Shown here: in pieces, positions 1 to 7,811 of the stretch | How the letters are laid out: each line of letters begins with the position of its first letter | Numbering within the stretch: the first letter of the stretch is position 1 | Assembly: GCA_038320885.1 (NCBI GenBank) | Contig: JBBQER010000059.1 | Coordinates: forward strand, 1-26,409 | DNA from: JBBQER01 sp038320885 | GTDB taxonomy: Bacteria > Actinomycetota > Acidimicrobiia > IMCC26256 > PALSA-610 | DNA length: 26,409 nucleotides | Direction of reading: 5' to 3' | Made by a program: the position numbers and the translations under genes | Notes under the pieces: generated by a model | What the model was told of the DNA's origin: nothing | Databases searched by the model: none | What the model saw: only the letters and a program-made list of their open reading frames with translations

Positions 1-1
1 C

Positions 2-787
2 GAGGCGTTCACGACGCTCGCCGCGCTCGCGCAACACACGCAGACGATCAAGCTCGGCCAGCTCGTCACGTGTGCCGCGTACCGGAACGCGGGCCTGCTC
101 GCCAAGGAAGCCGCGTGCGTCGACGTCTTCTCCGGCGGCCGGCTGATCCTCGGGATCGGTGCGGGCTGGTACGAGCGCGAGTACCAGGCGTACGGCATCC
201 CCTTTCCGAGCGCGGGGACGCGCCTCGCGATCCTCGACGAGACGCTCGAGGTGGTGAAGCGGCTCTGGACCGAAGAGACGGTTACCTTCCAGGGCAAGCA
301 CTTGTCGTTCGACGGCGCGTATTGCGACCCCAAGCCGATGCAACAGCTGCCGGAGATCTGGGTCGGCGGCGGCGGCGAGAAGGTCACGCTGCGCATCGAG
401 GCGAAGCGCGCCGACAAGACCAACTGGCAGACCGGCATCGAGGGCTTCGTGCGCAAGTCGGGTCTGCTCGAGCAGTACTGCGACGAGATCGGCCGTGACT
501 TCGATTCCGTCGTCCGCACGCACGGTCCCGACTGCCGTATCTTCGAGACCGAAGCCGACATGCAGAAGTGGCTCGACTCGCCCGGCGGCGGTTCGCTGTG
601 GGGACGAGGACCGCACGACGAGTACGTGCGCGACAACCTCGTCGGAACCGCCGAGCAGGTCGGCGAGAAGGTGCAGCAGTTCGTCGACGCCGGTTGTCGC
701 GAGTTCGTGCTCTGGTTCCGAGATTCGCCGTCATCGGACAGTCTGGAAGCGTTCGCGCGTGACGTCGTGCCGCGCGTTCGAGGTTGA
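2..787 (+). CDS. LLM-class (luciferase-like) F420-dependent oxidoreductase, 5'-truncated by the window edge
   Basis: The open frame enters from the left edge and gives 261 residues before TGA at 785-787. The start codon and probably some 40-70 N-terminal residues lie outside. Seen: the typical TIM-barrel features of the bacterial-luciferase superfamily, namely LGQLVTCAAYRNAGLLAKE, SGGRLILGIGAGWYEREY, then PEIWVGGGGEKVTLR, the usual GGGGE phosphate-binding segment, and a C-terminal GTAEQVGEKVQQFVDAGCRE helix. Known of the family: such proteins bind reduced coenzyme F420 (some FMN) and oxidise or reduce small organic substrates in the cytoplasm of actinobacteria. The substrate cannot be told. 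It is not obviously tied to the glycan genes that follow. A 143-base gap with a hairpin separates it from the next gene, so it is probably the end of another transcription unit. Confidence 0.9.
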   Translation, partial: EAFTTLAALAQHTQTIKLGQLVTCAAYRNAGLLAKEAACVDVFSGGRLILGIGAGWYEREYQAYGIPFPSAGTRLAILDETLEVVKRLWTEETVTFQGKHLSFDGAYCDPKPMQQLPEIWVGGGGEKVTLRIEAKRADKTNWQTGIEGFVRKSGLLEQYCDEIGRDFDSVVRTHGPDCRIFETEADMQKWLDSPGGGSLWGRGPHDEYVRDNLVGTAEQVGEKVQQFVDAGCREFVLWFRDSPSSDSLEAFARDVVPRVRG

Positions 788-809
788 CCGCGGCCGGGTA
801 TGACCTTGC

Positions 810-826
810 CGCCCGGGGAACGGGCG
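810..826 (+). terminator. Possible hairpin terminator after the oxidoreductase
   Basis: CGCCCG (810-815) and CGGGCG (821-826) form a perfect six-base GC stem around a five-base loop, 22 bases after the stop codon at 787. No run of T follows, so if it acts as a terminator it is of the U-less kind common in actinobacteria. Such short GC stems also arise by chance in this composition. Confidence 0.3.
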
Positions 827-930
827 AGGATACGGAGGCCCGTAGGACCCTCTGGGTACACTTCCCGCCGCCGCCAGGGTCGGCGCGCGAGTACGAGCTG
901 GCACAACGACCAACGGGATTGCCGAGCGAG

Positions 931-2532
931 ATGGCCGAGCGACAAATGGCGGACGTGAGCGGTTTCGGCGCCGAGCAGGCGCCGAAAGCGGTGGTCGTCA
1001 TCGGGGCCGGACCGGCCGGGCTGACCGCGGCCTACGAGCTCATGAAGATGGGCCGCGCCCATGAGGTGACGATTCTCGAATCAACCGACGTCGTCGGCGG
1101 TATCAGCCAGACCGTGCAGCGCGACGGCTGGCGGTTCGACATCGGGGGTCACCGCTTCTTCACGAAGGTCACCCAGGTCGACGAGCTCTGGGACGAGATG
1201 CTCGCGCCGGAGACGATGCTCGACCGGCCCCGCCAGAGTCGCGCGCTCTACCGCGGCAAGCTCTACGACTATCCGCTGGCACCGATGAACGCGTTGCGGA
1301 ATCTCGGCCCGATCGAAGCGGTCAGGTGCGTCGGCTCGTACGCCTGGGTGCGGATCCGCCCGCCCAAGAATCAGGACAACCTCGAAGGGTTCTTCGTTTC
1401 CCGATTCGGCTGGCGGCTCTATCAACACCTCTTCAAGACCTACACCGAGAAGGTGTGGGGGGTCCCGGCGAGTGAGATCTCCGCCGATTGGGGCGCGCAA
1501 CGCGTCAAGGACCTTTCGCTCTTGCGCGCGGTGAAGGAGATGCTCACGCCGAAGCGGCGGCGTCGCGGACGCGACAAGTCGAAGGTGGTGACCAGTCTCA
1601 TCGAAGAGTTCAAGTACCCGAAGTACGGACCGGGGATGATGTGGGAGATCGCGGCCGACAAGGTCGTCGCCGCCGGCGCCCGGCTCGAATTCGATCGGCG
1701 GGTCACCGGTATCTCGCACGCGAACGATGCCGCCTACGAGGTGCGCGCCGTCGACAGCGAAGGTAACGAGCATGCGTATCCGTGCACGCACGTGATCTCG
1801 TCGATGCCGATCGGTGCGCTGTGCAAAGCGATGGATCCGCCGGTCGACGACATGACCGAGGAAGCGGCGGTGGATCTTCGTTACCGGGATCACCTCACCG
1901 TCGCGCTCGTCGTCGCGCAAGCACAGGCGTTCCCCGACAACTGGATCTACGTGCACGATCCGGTGGTACAGGTGGGGAGGGTGCAGAACTACGGATCGTG
2001 GTCGCCCTTCATGGTCAAGGAAGGGCGCTCGTGCCTCGGCCTCGAGTACTTCGTGAACGAGGGCGACGAGATGTGGACCAAGTCGGATGCCGACCTCATC
2101 GAGCAGGGCAAGCGCGAACTGCGCACGCTCGGTTTGATCTCGGAGGCGTCGGACATCGAGATCGGCTACGTCGTGCGGATGCCGAAGGCCTATCCCGTGT
2201 ACGACGAGCACTACCAGGCCCACGTCTCCACGCTGCGCAAGTGGCTCGAGGTGAACACGCCCAACGTGTTCCCGTGCGGCCGCAACGGCATGCACAAGTA
2301 CAACAACCAGGACCATTCGATGTTCACGGCGATGCTCTCGGTCGAGAACATCTTCGGAGCGCACCATGACGTGTGGTCCGTGAACGTGGAAGCCGAGTAC
2401 CACGAGCACACGGCCGACGAGCAGACGAGCGCCACCGGTCGCGACGCACCGGTGCTGCCGCGACGCGCGCTCGACGCGGCCGCCCGGGCGCGTGCCGGCG
2501 GAACGACCGCGGACGCCGCCGGCCGCGGGTGA
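931..2532 (+). CDS. FAD-dependent oxidoreductase, UDP-galactopyranose mutase/amine-oxidase-like
   Basis: The protein is 533 residues from ATG 931. It opens with an FAD-binding Rossmann motif, GAGPAGLTAAYEL (GxGxxG glycines at about residues 25, 27, 30). RFDIGGHRFFTK follows, as in UDP-galactopyranose-mutase-like and HemY-like flavoproteins. The middle carries FKTYTEKVWGVPASEI, and the end has GRNGMHKYNNQDHSMFTA, which closes the FAD site. Family members often sit beside glycosyltransferase genes, so a role in sugar-nucleotide or lipid-linked sugar chemistry is likely, but the reaction is not established. Start choice: TTG 784 overlaps the previous stop (TTGA) and would add 49 residues without family character, so 931 (or ATG 946) fits better. 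The last 40 residues are Ala/Arg-rich and look dispensable. The gene heads an operon with 2543 and 3904 (ten-base gap to the next start). Confidence 0.85.
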   Translation: MAERQMADVSGFGAEQAPKAVVVIGAGPAGLTAAYELMKMGRAHEVTILESTDVVGGISQTVQRDGWRFDIGGHRFFTKVTQVDELWDEMLAPETMLDRPRQSRALYRGKLYDYPLAPMNALRNLGPIEAVRCVGSYAWVRIRPPKNQDNLEGFFVSRFGWRLYQHLFKTYTEKVWGVPASEISADWGAQRVKDLSLLRAVKEMLTPKRRRRGRDKSKVVTSLIEEFKYPKYGPGMMWEIAADKVVAAGARLEFDRRVTGISHANDAAYEVRAVDSEGNEHAYPCTHVISSMPIGALCKAMDPPVDDMTEEAAVDLRYRDHLTVALVVAQAQAFPDNWIYVHDPVVQVGRVQNYGSWSPFMVKEGRSCLGLEYFVNEGDEMWTKSDADLIEQGKRELRTLGLISEASDIEIGYVVRMPKAYPVYDEHYQAHVSTLRKWLEVNTPNVFPCGRNGMHKYNNQDHSMFTAMLSVENIFGAHHDVWSVNVEAEYHEHTADEQTSATGRDAPVLPRRALDAAARARAGGTTADAAGRG

Positions 2533-2542
2533 GTCCGAACGG

Positions 2543-3907
2543 ATGACGCGCACCGCGGTGCGCGGCGGCGGGGGACCGATCCAGCGGCACCGCTTCGCAC
2601 TGGTACTGGGCGCGATCGCGCTCGTCGCGTTGGTGATCCGCATCGCCTTCGTCCTCTGGGTCTCGCCGACGGTGCCGAAGCTCGGCGACGCCAATGCGTA
2701 CCACCTGCTCGCCGAGCAACTTGGCGAGGGCAATGGCTACATCCGGCCCTTCGACCGTCTGCTGCTCCATCTGAACCGGCCGACGGCGGAGTACCCGCCG
2801 CTGTTCCCGATGCTGCTGGCGGTGGCGACGCGTCTCCGTCTGCACTCGGTGGAGCAGCAGCGGATCTTCCTCGCCTTCGTCGGAGCGGGCACGGTCACGC
2901 TCGTCGGATTGCTCGGCCGCCGGGTTGCGTCGGGCGCCGCGGGCCTGGTGGCAGCGGCGCTCGCAGCTGTCTACCCGATCCTCTTCCTGAGCGAGGCGAC
3001 ATTGATGTCGGAGTCGCTCTACGTCGCGCTCGTGAGCGTCGTTCTGCTGTGCGCTTACCGGGCGTACGACGAGCCCAAGCCCGCGCGCTTCGTTGCGCTG
3101 GGGGCTGCGATCGGCGCGGCGACGCTGGTGCGGGCCGAAGGCATCCTCCTCGGCGCAGTGGTCGCGGTTGCCGTGGTGTTCGTGCTGCGCAGCCTCACGA
3201 CGCGCGAGCGGGTGGCGCGCGTGGGAATCGCATTGGGCGTCGGCGTCGCGCTGCTGGTTCCGTGGACGATTCGCAACGCGGTGCGGCTCCACGCATTCGT
3301 GCCGGTCTCGAACAATGCCGCGACGCTGGTCGACGGCGCGAATTGCGACGCGACCTACGGCGGCTCCCAGCTCGGGCTCTGGCGCGAGTCGTTCTCGCAG
3401 CCACGGCTCGCGATCACGGCGTCGCAGGGCCGGGCCTGTTTCGAAGGATTCGACATCACTGATCCGCACTTCGACGAGGCCGAAGCGTCGAGCGCCGACC
3501 TCCGCGCGGGTGCGACGTACGCGGTTCATCACCTCGGCTCGCTCCCCAAGGTCGCGGTCGTGCGCGTGCTGCGCACGTGGGGCGTGTACGCGCCGGGGCA
3601 GCAGGTGAGCTTCGAATCGCTGGAAGGGCGTCCGCGTGCGTGGCAGATGCGCGGCACGGTGATGTATTGGCTGCTGGCGCCGCTCGCGATCGCGGGTGCG
3701 GTGTTGCTGGAGCGCCGGAAGCGCCCGATCGCGCCGCTCCTCGCGACTGCGGTAACGGTGACGATCGGGGCCGCGCTCACCTACGGTCAGCAGCGTTTCC
3801 GGGTCGCGGCGGAGCCGGCGATCCTCGTGCTCGCCGCGGCAACGCTCGTCGAGCTCGGACGCGCGGCGAGCCGCTACGTGGCAGCGGTGCGAGCGAGCAC
3901 GCCGTGA
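2543..3907 (+). CDS. GT-C type membrane glycosyltransferase (paralogue A)
   Basis: This is a 454-residue polytopic membrane protein with a first transmembrane helix at about residues 18-41. Next comes an extracytoplasmic loop with Gly48-Asp49 and Tyr53-His54 (GDANAYH), the acidic loop-1 position expected of GT-C enzymes, then EYPPL. Later markers are LSEATLMSESL, TLVRAEG, ANCDATYGG (Cys268) and TYGQQRFR near the C-terminus. The same markers recur in 3904, 10827 and 15643, so these four are paralogues. Known of GT-C/PMT_2-like enzymes: they transfer a sugar from a polyprenyl-phosphate donor to an acceptor on the outer face of the membrane. Specificity is unknown. It differs from its paralogues in having Gly instead of the second Tyr in the YYG motif, and a second cysteine (Cys299) 31 rather than 16-17 residues on. 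ATG 2543 was chosen because an upstream in-frame start (2492) lies inside the flavoprotein gene. Confidence 0.85.
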   Translation: MTRTAVRGGGGPIQRHRFALVLGAIALVALVIRIAFVLWVSPTVPKLGDANAYHLLAEQLGEGNGYIRPFDRLLLHLNRPTAEYPPLFPMLLAVATRLRLHSVEQQRIFLAFVGAGTVTLVGLLGRRVASGAAGLVAAALAAVYPILFLSEATLMSESLYVALVSVVLLCAYRAYDEPKPARFVALGAAIGAATLVRAEGILLGAVVAVAVVFVLRSLTTRERVARVGIALGVGVALLVPWTIRNAVRLHAFVPVSNNAATLVDGANCDATYGGSQLGLWRESFSQPRLAITASQGRACFEGFDITDPHFDEAEASSADLRAGATYAVHHLGSLPKVAVVRVLRTWGVYAPGQQVSFESLEGRPRAWQMRGTVMYWLLAPLAIAGAVLLERRKRPIAPLLATAVTVTIGAALTYGQQRFRVAAEPAILVLAAATLVELGRAASRYVAAVRASTP

Positions 3908-5202
3908 TTCGACGCACGTTGAGCCGCGTGTTGACCGATCCGTTCGCGCGGCCCCTCACCGCAGTCACTGCGATCGGCTTGGCCATTCGCTTCGTGTACG
4001 TGATCGGCTTCCGGCGCGACACGAAGATCGGGGGCGATCCGTATTTCTACCACCACGGTGCGAACCTTCTTGTGCACGGCAAGGGTTTCATTGCGCCCCT
4101 CCAGTACATCGCGCTCCACATCCGGTTGGATGCCGCCGACCATCCGCCGCTGTACATGCTCTTCCTGTCGATCCCGTCGGCACTCAGGCTCGACACGCCC
4201 CTCGCGCACATGCTGTGGTCGGCGGGCTTGGGTACGGCAACGGTCGCAGTGGCGGGTCTGGTCGGCCGCGCGGTCGCCGGGAATCGGACGGGCCTGATCG
4301 CGGCGGTGATCGTCGCGATCTCGCCGAATCTGTGGGTGTACGACGGCGCTCTCCTGTCGGAGACGATGGCGATCTTCGTCGCGACGCTGGTGCTCCTTCT
4401 CGCGTACCGGGCGTGGGAACACGTCAACCTGGCGCGCGTGTGCGTGCTCGGGGCGGCCTGCGGCTTCGCGATGCTCGCCCGGTCGGAGCTCGTGCTGCTG
4501 GTGCCCGCATTGTTGTTGCCCGTGGCGCTCTTCGCCGACCGTTCGCCGTGGCGCACCCGCGTCGCACGCGCCGGAGCCGCGACCGCGGTCGCCCTCGTCG
4601 TGGTCGCGCCGTGGGTGGGCTACAACCTCGCGCGCTTCCGTCACCCTGTGTTCTTGTCGTCGCAGGCCGAGACCGCGCTCGCCGGTTCGAACTGCCGGGA
4701 CACGTACTACGGCGCCAACATCGGGATGTTCACCCAGAACTGCCTCTCCCTGTATCCGCACGATCCCGGCGAAGAGGAGTCCGTGACCGCGCAGACGCTC
4801 CGCCGCGGCGCGCAGCACTACATACGTACGAATCTCGGAAGGGTCCCCCTCGTGATGGCAGTACGGGTCGGGCGGGTGACGGGTATGTACCGACCGGCGC
4901 AGGAGGTCGACCTCGACGTGTTCGTGGAGGGGCGGGAGCGACCTCTCGCGATCGTTGGACTGTTCGCGGGCTATGCCACCGGGATCGCGGCGATTGCGGG
5001 GGCCGTGATCGTGAGGCATCGTCGTGGCCCACCCGTGTTCCCGCTCGTCGTAGTTCCCGCAGTCGTGTTGTTCACCGTTGCGGTGACGTACGCGACCGAT
5101 CGCTTCCGGGCATCGGCCGAGACCGCGCTGGCCGTGCTCGCCGCGGTGGCGCTCGACGCGTTGTGGAAGCGAGTGCGCCGCGATGTCATCGTGAACGTAT
5201 AG
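3904..5202 (+). CDS. GT-C type membrane glycosyltransferase (paralogue B)
   Basis: Starting at GTG 3904, whose last two bases are part of the preceding TGA (GTGA overlap), the gene encodes 432 residues and should be translationally coupled to 2543. The first helix spans about residues 18-36. Loop 1 holds GGDPYFYHHG (Asp45, Tyr49, His50), followed by ADHPPLYML. Further markers are NLWVYDGALLSETM, MLARSELVLL, SNCRDTYYG with Cys264 and a second cysteine at 280, and VTYATDRFR before the last helix. It most resembles the 10827 protein, including HGKGFI/EGKGFI after the YFYH motif. The likely role is outer-face sugar transfer from a lipid-phosphate donor. The acceptor is unknown. The open frame extends upstream to 3577 only as an out-of-frame shadow of the 2543 gene. 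Confidence 0.85.
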   Translation: MIRRTLSRVLTDPFARPLTAVTAIGLAIRFVYVIGFRRDTKIGGDPYFYHHGANLLVHGKGFIAPLQYIALHIRLDAADHPPLYMLFLSIPSALRLDTPLAHMLWSAGLGTATVAVAGLVGRAVAGNRTGLIAAVIVAISPNLWVYDGALLSETMAIFVATLVLLLAYRAWEHVNLARVCVLGAACGFAMLARSELVLLVPALLLPVALFADRSPWRTRVARAGAATAVALVVVAPWVGYNLARFRHPVFLSSQAETALAGSNCRDTYYGANIGMFTQNCLSLYPHDPGEEESVTAQTLRRGAQHYIRTNLGRVPLVMAVRVGRVTGMYRPAQEVDLDVFVEGRERPLAIVGLFAGYATGIAAIAGAVIVRHRRGPPVFPLVVVPAVVLFTVAVTYATDRFRASAETALAVLAAVALDALWKRVRRDVIVNV

Positions 5203-5209
5203 CCGGCGG

Positions 5210-5250
5210 CTCCTCCCGACGTTCGGCGTACGGTCCGTCCGACGGAGGAG
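5210..5250 (+). promoter_or_regulatory. Inverted repeat that would pair with the ribosome-binding site of the ORF at 5260
   Basis: CTCCTCC (5210-5216) is the exact complement of GGAGGAG (5244-5250). The second arm is a strong Shine-Dalgarno sequence nine bases ahead of ATG 5260. If transcribed, the stem would hide the ribosome-binding site. Starting eight bases after the stop of the 3904 gene, the stem could equally help end that transcript. The loop is long (27 bases), so the structure is only suggestive. Confidence 0.25.
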
Positions 5251-5259
5251 ATCGCTCGC

Positions 5260-5796
5260 ATGCGCCGTAAAGGGCTTGTTCTGCTCGGCATGTTCGCGAT
5301 CGCCGTCGCGGGTTGCGAAGAGCGCGCGTCCGGCTACGAGCACGACGACCCACAGCGTGCTCGTAGCCGCTTCGACCCGTTCGCCGGCGTCGAAGACCGG
5401 ACCGTGGCCGGCGAAGATCTGATCGATGACCCGCAGGTTGATGAACGTCCTCGTCCATCCAGCGGTGCTGCCAGCCGCCGATCGCGATCATCAGCGCGGG
5501 CACGTAGGCAGGCGCGCCGATCAGGAGCCGGCGCGGCCGCGAGCCGTTCCGGCGGTGCGCGCGACTCGCGTCATCCATCCGGTGCCGCCGCGACGATCCG
5601 CGGCAAGAGCCACTGCGCCTCGATCGCGGCCGCGGCCGGTGTGAAGTGCCGGCCGTCGGGGCGAAGCCGGACCCCGTGGACGTGTTCCGGGCACGGCGGG
5701 CCGCTCGGGCAGACGTGCCCGGCGAGGTCGACGAGCGTCACGCGGTCGGGGTTGCGGGCCGCGAAGCGCGACAGGATCAGGTTGAGTCGGGAGTAG
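5260..5796 (+). pseudogene. Lipoprotein signal-peptide start joined to non-native sequence (likely broken gene)
   Basis: ATG 5260 is preceded by GGAGGAG at an ideal nine-base spacing. It opens with MRRKGLVLLGMFAIAVAGC, a textbook bacterial lipoprotein signal: basic n-region, hydrophobic core, and lipobox VAGC with Cys19. Directly after the cysteine codon (5314-5316) the frame becomes Arg/Ser/Ala-rich. From there it reads antisense to the 7812-like pseudogene fragment and then antisense to the end of the 5571-7772 acyltransferase gene, so the remaining 159 residues are unlikely to be a real protein. My reading is that this is the 5' end of a lost lipoprotein gene, cut at a recombination junction at about 5316. 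A chance hydrophobic stretch behind a chance ribosome-binding site cannot be excluded. Confidence 0.3.
5317..5578 (-). pseudogene. Frameshifted, truncated copy of the N-terminus of the AftB/ZomB-like gene at 7812
   Basis: Read on the minus strand from ATG 5578, the frame gives PALMIAIGGWQHRWMDED, matching PALMVLVGGWSHRWMDED of the 7812 protein. There it loses two bases: GACGAGGACGTTCATCAAC here against GACGAGGACGCGTTCATCAAC. After correcting the frame the match continues as FINLRVIDQIFAGHGPVF, DAGERVEAATSTLW and VAGRALF, where the intact gene has FINFRIVDQIFAGHGPVF, NAGQRIEAATSPLW and VVGRALF. Similarity ends at about 5317, so only some 85 of 570 codons remain. Divergence from 7812 is visible at many positions, so this is an old duplicate or the remnant of a former neighbour rather than a recent copy. 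The start overlaps the stop of the acyltransferase gene (5571), which suggests it was once the next gene of that operon. Confidence 0.8.
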
Positions 5797-7772
5797 CTCT
5801 CGTTGTCCACCGCGTTGCTCGTGTTGCCGGCGCCCTGCGCGTCGTTGGGTGCGGCCGCGGCTTCGGTGAGGACCACGACCTTGGCGCCGTAGGCGGTCAG
5901 CCGCGCGAGCTCCCAGTCCATGCGCCGCAACATCTCGTCGTCGCCGGCCGCGGTGCCCGACACCAGCGTCTCGTTCCCGAGCACGAGATCGGACTTCTCC
6001 CAGATGCTCATCCACACCACGACCTGCGGTCGCAACTGGAACATCGCCGGGTCGACCGCTTCGTTCACCATGGTCTGGCACCGCTCGGTGTGCGGGGTGA
6101 TCTGCTCGTTGCGGGTGGTGGTGATCTCCCCGCTGGCCACGCCGCAGCCGAAGACCGCCGCTTGCGCGACGAACGCCCCGGACTCGTCGCCGACGGCCGC
6201 CAGGCCGGGGAACAGGCTGCAGGCAGTCGAGTCGCCGACCACGAGGATCCGGAGACCGGCGGCGCCGGGGAAAGAGCGCGCAGCACCCAACGCCTTGGCC
6301 TCGTCGACCGCCTCGCGCGTCTCGTTCGGCCGCGGCGTGTCGCAGAAGAGCGGGTCTCCGTACGACCAGGGGTACGCCGTGGGGTGCGTGGGCGTGAACT
6401 TGGGTGGGGCCGTACTCGGAGTCGTGCGGGGCGCGCTGCCGACCGAACCGGGGTTCGACGGCGGGGTCGACGGCCGCGCGGAAAGCGTCGGGGAGAAGGA
6501 GAGGCGCGGCGGGCGCCGCGCGCCGGCCAGATAGTTCGGCGCGGGCGCGGCCCCCGTCGTCGAGGCCAGCACGATTCCGAGCGTGACGGCAAGCGCCGGG
6601 AGCGCGAGCCAGCGAACGACGTTGCGCCGAGGCGCGGGGCCACTCCGGCGATCGAGTCGCTCGGTCCGGTGCCAAGGGAAGGAAGGAAGTCGCCGCTCGC
6701 GGATCGGGAGCTCGACCAGGTAGAAGCTGATCGTGGCGACCGCGAACGTCAGCGCGAGCCGGAGCAGATTCAGCGGGAGCCCGTGCACATGCACGCGCGT
6801 CGGCACCAGCCACACGACCAGCGGCCAGTGGAACAGATAGAGGCCGTACGAGATTTGACCGATCCACGCGAGCGGGCGGAGTGATAGTGCCGATCGCAGC
6901 GGGCCCGGTTGCAGCGCACCCGCGATCACGATGCACGCGAGCACCGCGTACAGAGCCGACCCACCCCGGTAGTAGCGCGCACTGGTTCCCGTCGCGACGA
7001 TCCACGCGCCCAGGATCGCCACGAACGCCGCGACCGACGCGATCCGGATCCGGCGCTTGGCCGCCGCGCTCGGCTCCCACCGAACGAGGACGATCGCCAG
7101 CAGCGCGCCGATGAGGATGGTGTGCGCGCGTGCGTCGGTGCCGTAGTACGCCCGGGAGGGATCACCGGCCCGGTACACGACCGCCATCACCGTGATCGAC
7201 ACCAGGATCCCGCCGCTGCACACGATGGCGAGCAGGCGCAGCGAGCCGCGCCCGGCGCGCAGCGCGGCGTACGTCACGAGCGGCCACACGAGGTAGAACT
7301 GCTCTTCGATCGCCAACGACCACATGTGGCGCAGCGGCGACGGCGCGGAGAACAGCTCGAAGTAGCCCTGCTTACCGGCGACGAAGCGCCAGTTGGCCAC
7401 GTAGAACAGGCTCGCGATCCCGTCGCCGCGAACCCCGGCGCGCTTCCACGGGTCGATCGCGTAGATGGTGATGAACGCCACCAGCACCAGCACGATCATC
7501 AAGGCCGGGAGCAGCCGGCGCGCCCGCCGGCCCCAGAACGCGCCGACTGCAATCCGCTTCGATCGTCGCCACTCGAGGATGAGGAGCGTCGTGATCAGGA
7601 AGCCGGAGAGGACGAAGAAGAGGTCGACGCCCAGGAAGCCGCCGCGCGCCCACGACGCGTCGTAGTGGTACGCGATGACCGCCAGCACCGCGAGTGCCCG
7701 CAGCGAATCGAGCGACGCGTAGTGGCGGAGCTTGGCCGGGGCCGGTATTGCCGGCGTATCGACCTCGGGCAC
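5571..7772 (-). CDS. Acyltransferase-3 family membrane protein with C-terminal SGNH domain (OafA/YrhL-like)
   Basis: GTG 7772 gives 733 residues. The membrane half (about residues 20-400) has SLDSLRALAVLAVIAYHYD with the family R-x10-H pair (Arg25, His36), then GFLGVDLFFVLSGFLI, RRARRLLPAL and LAIEEQFYLVWPL. A Pro/Thr/Ser-rich linker follows, then an SGNH hydrolase-like domain with GDSTACSLFPGL (nucleophile block, about residue 512), FGCGVASGE, and DGRHFTP near the end (Asp/His block, about residue 705). Known of the family: the membrane part moves an acyl group, often acetyl, to a periplasmic glycan, and the fused SGNH domain completes the transfer outside. Start choice: an in-frame ATG at 7850 would run into the divergent 7812 gene and add 26 residues unlike the family. 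A TATGCT box six bases ahead supports GTG 7772. The 3' end abuts the pseudogene at 5578. Confidence 0.9.
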   Translation of the reverse strand: MPEVDTPAIPAPAKLRHYASLDSLRALAVLAVIAYHYDASWARGGFLGVDLFFVLSGFLITTLLILEWRRSKRIAVGAFWGRRARRLLPALMIVLVLVAFITIYAIDPWKRAGVRGDGIASLFYVANWRFVAGKQGYFELFSAPSPLRHMWSLAIEEQFYLVWPLVTYAALRAGRGSLRLLAIVCSGGILVSITVMAVVYRAGDPSRAYYGTDARAHTILIGALLAIVLVRWEPSAAAKRRIRIASVAAFVAILGAWIVATGTSARYYRGGSALYAVLACIVIAGALQPGPLRSALSLRPLAWIGQISYGLYLFHWPLVVWLVPTRVHVHGLPLNLLRLALTFAVATISFYLVELPIRERRLPSFPWHRTERLDRRSGPAPRRNVVRWLALPALAVTLGIVLASTTGAAPAPNYLAGARRPPRLSFSPTLSARPSTPPSNPGSVGSAPRTTPSTAPPKFTPTHPTAYPWSYGDPLFCDTPRPNETREAVDEAKALGAARSFPGAAGLRILVVGDSTACSLFPGLAAVGDESGAFVAQAAVFGCGVASGEITTTRNEQITPHTERCQTMVNEAVDPAMFQLRPQVVVWMSIWEKSDLVLGNETLVSGTAAGDDEMLRRMDWELARLTAYGAKVVVLTEAAAAPNDAQGAGNTSNAVDNESYSRLNLILSRFAARNPDRVTLVDLAGHVCPSGPPCPEHVHGVRLRPDGRHFTPAAAAIEAQWLLPRIVAAAPDG

Positions 7773-7778
7773 GCGGCG

Positions 7779-7784
7779 AGCATA
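7779..7784 (-). promoter_or_regulatory. Probable -10 box of the 7772 gene, leaderless
   Basis: TATGCT on the minus strand ends six bases before GTG 7772, so transcription would begin at or next to the start codon. It matches the actinobacterial TAnnnT pattern. No convincing -35 box is seen. Confidence 0.4.
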
Positions 7785-7796
7785 GATCCGCCTGCG

Positions 7797-7802
7797 TAGG
7801 AT
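7797..7802 (+). promoter_or_regulatory. Probable -10 box of the 7812 gene, near-leaderless
   Basis: TAGGAT ends nine bases before ATG 7812, placing the expected transcript start about three bases upstream of the start codon. Together with the box at 7779-7784 it makes the 39-base gap between the two divergent genes a back-to-back promoter. No clear -35 box is seen. Confidence 0.4.
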
Positions 7803-7811
7803 CGGCCCGAG

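Noticed and set aside
784..930. TTG 784 start for the flavoprotein, overlapping the previous stop
   Set aside because: The added 49 residues have no family similarity, and the FAD motif would sit unusually far in. A hairpin at 810-826 also suggests a transcription boundary here.
1081..2733. Minus-strand open frame of about 550 codons opposite the flavoprotein gene
   Set aside because: Its protein is rich in Arg, His and Val with no domain, and it mirrors the codon phase of the real gene. Long antisense frames are expected at this GC content. The same applies to minus-strand frames at 3874-5343, 8262-9482, 20083-21552 and 21549-23192 and plus-strand frames at 9805-10866, 11873-12766 and 13566-14915.
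4215..5270. Plus-strand 351-codon frame inside the 3904 gene
   Set aside because: It is an Arg/Gly-rich shadow in another frame of a well-supported membrane protein gene.
5571..5578. ATG 5574 as an ATGA-coupled start of the relic gene
   Set aside because: That frame closes after 17 codons. The frame from ATG 5578 is the one that reaches the region similar to the 7812 protein, so the original start of the relic cannot be decided.
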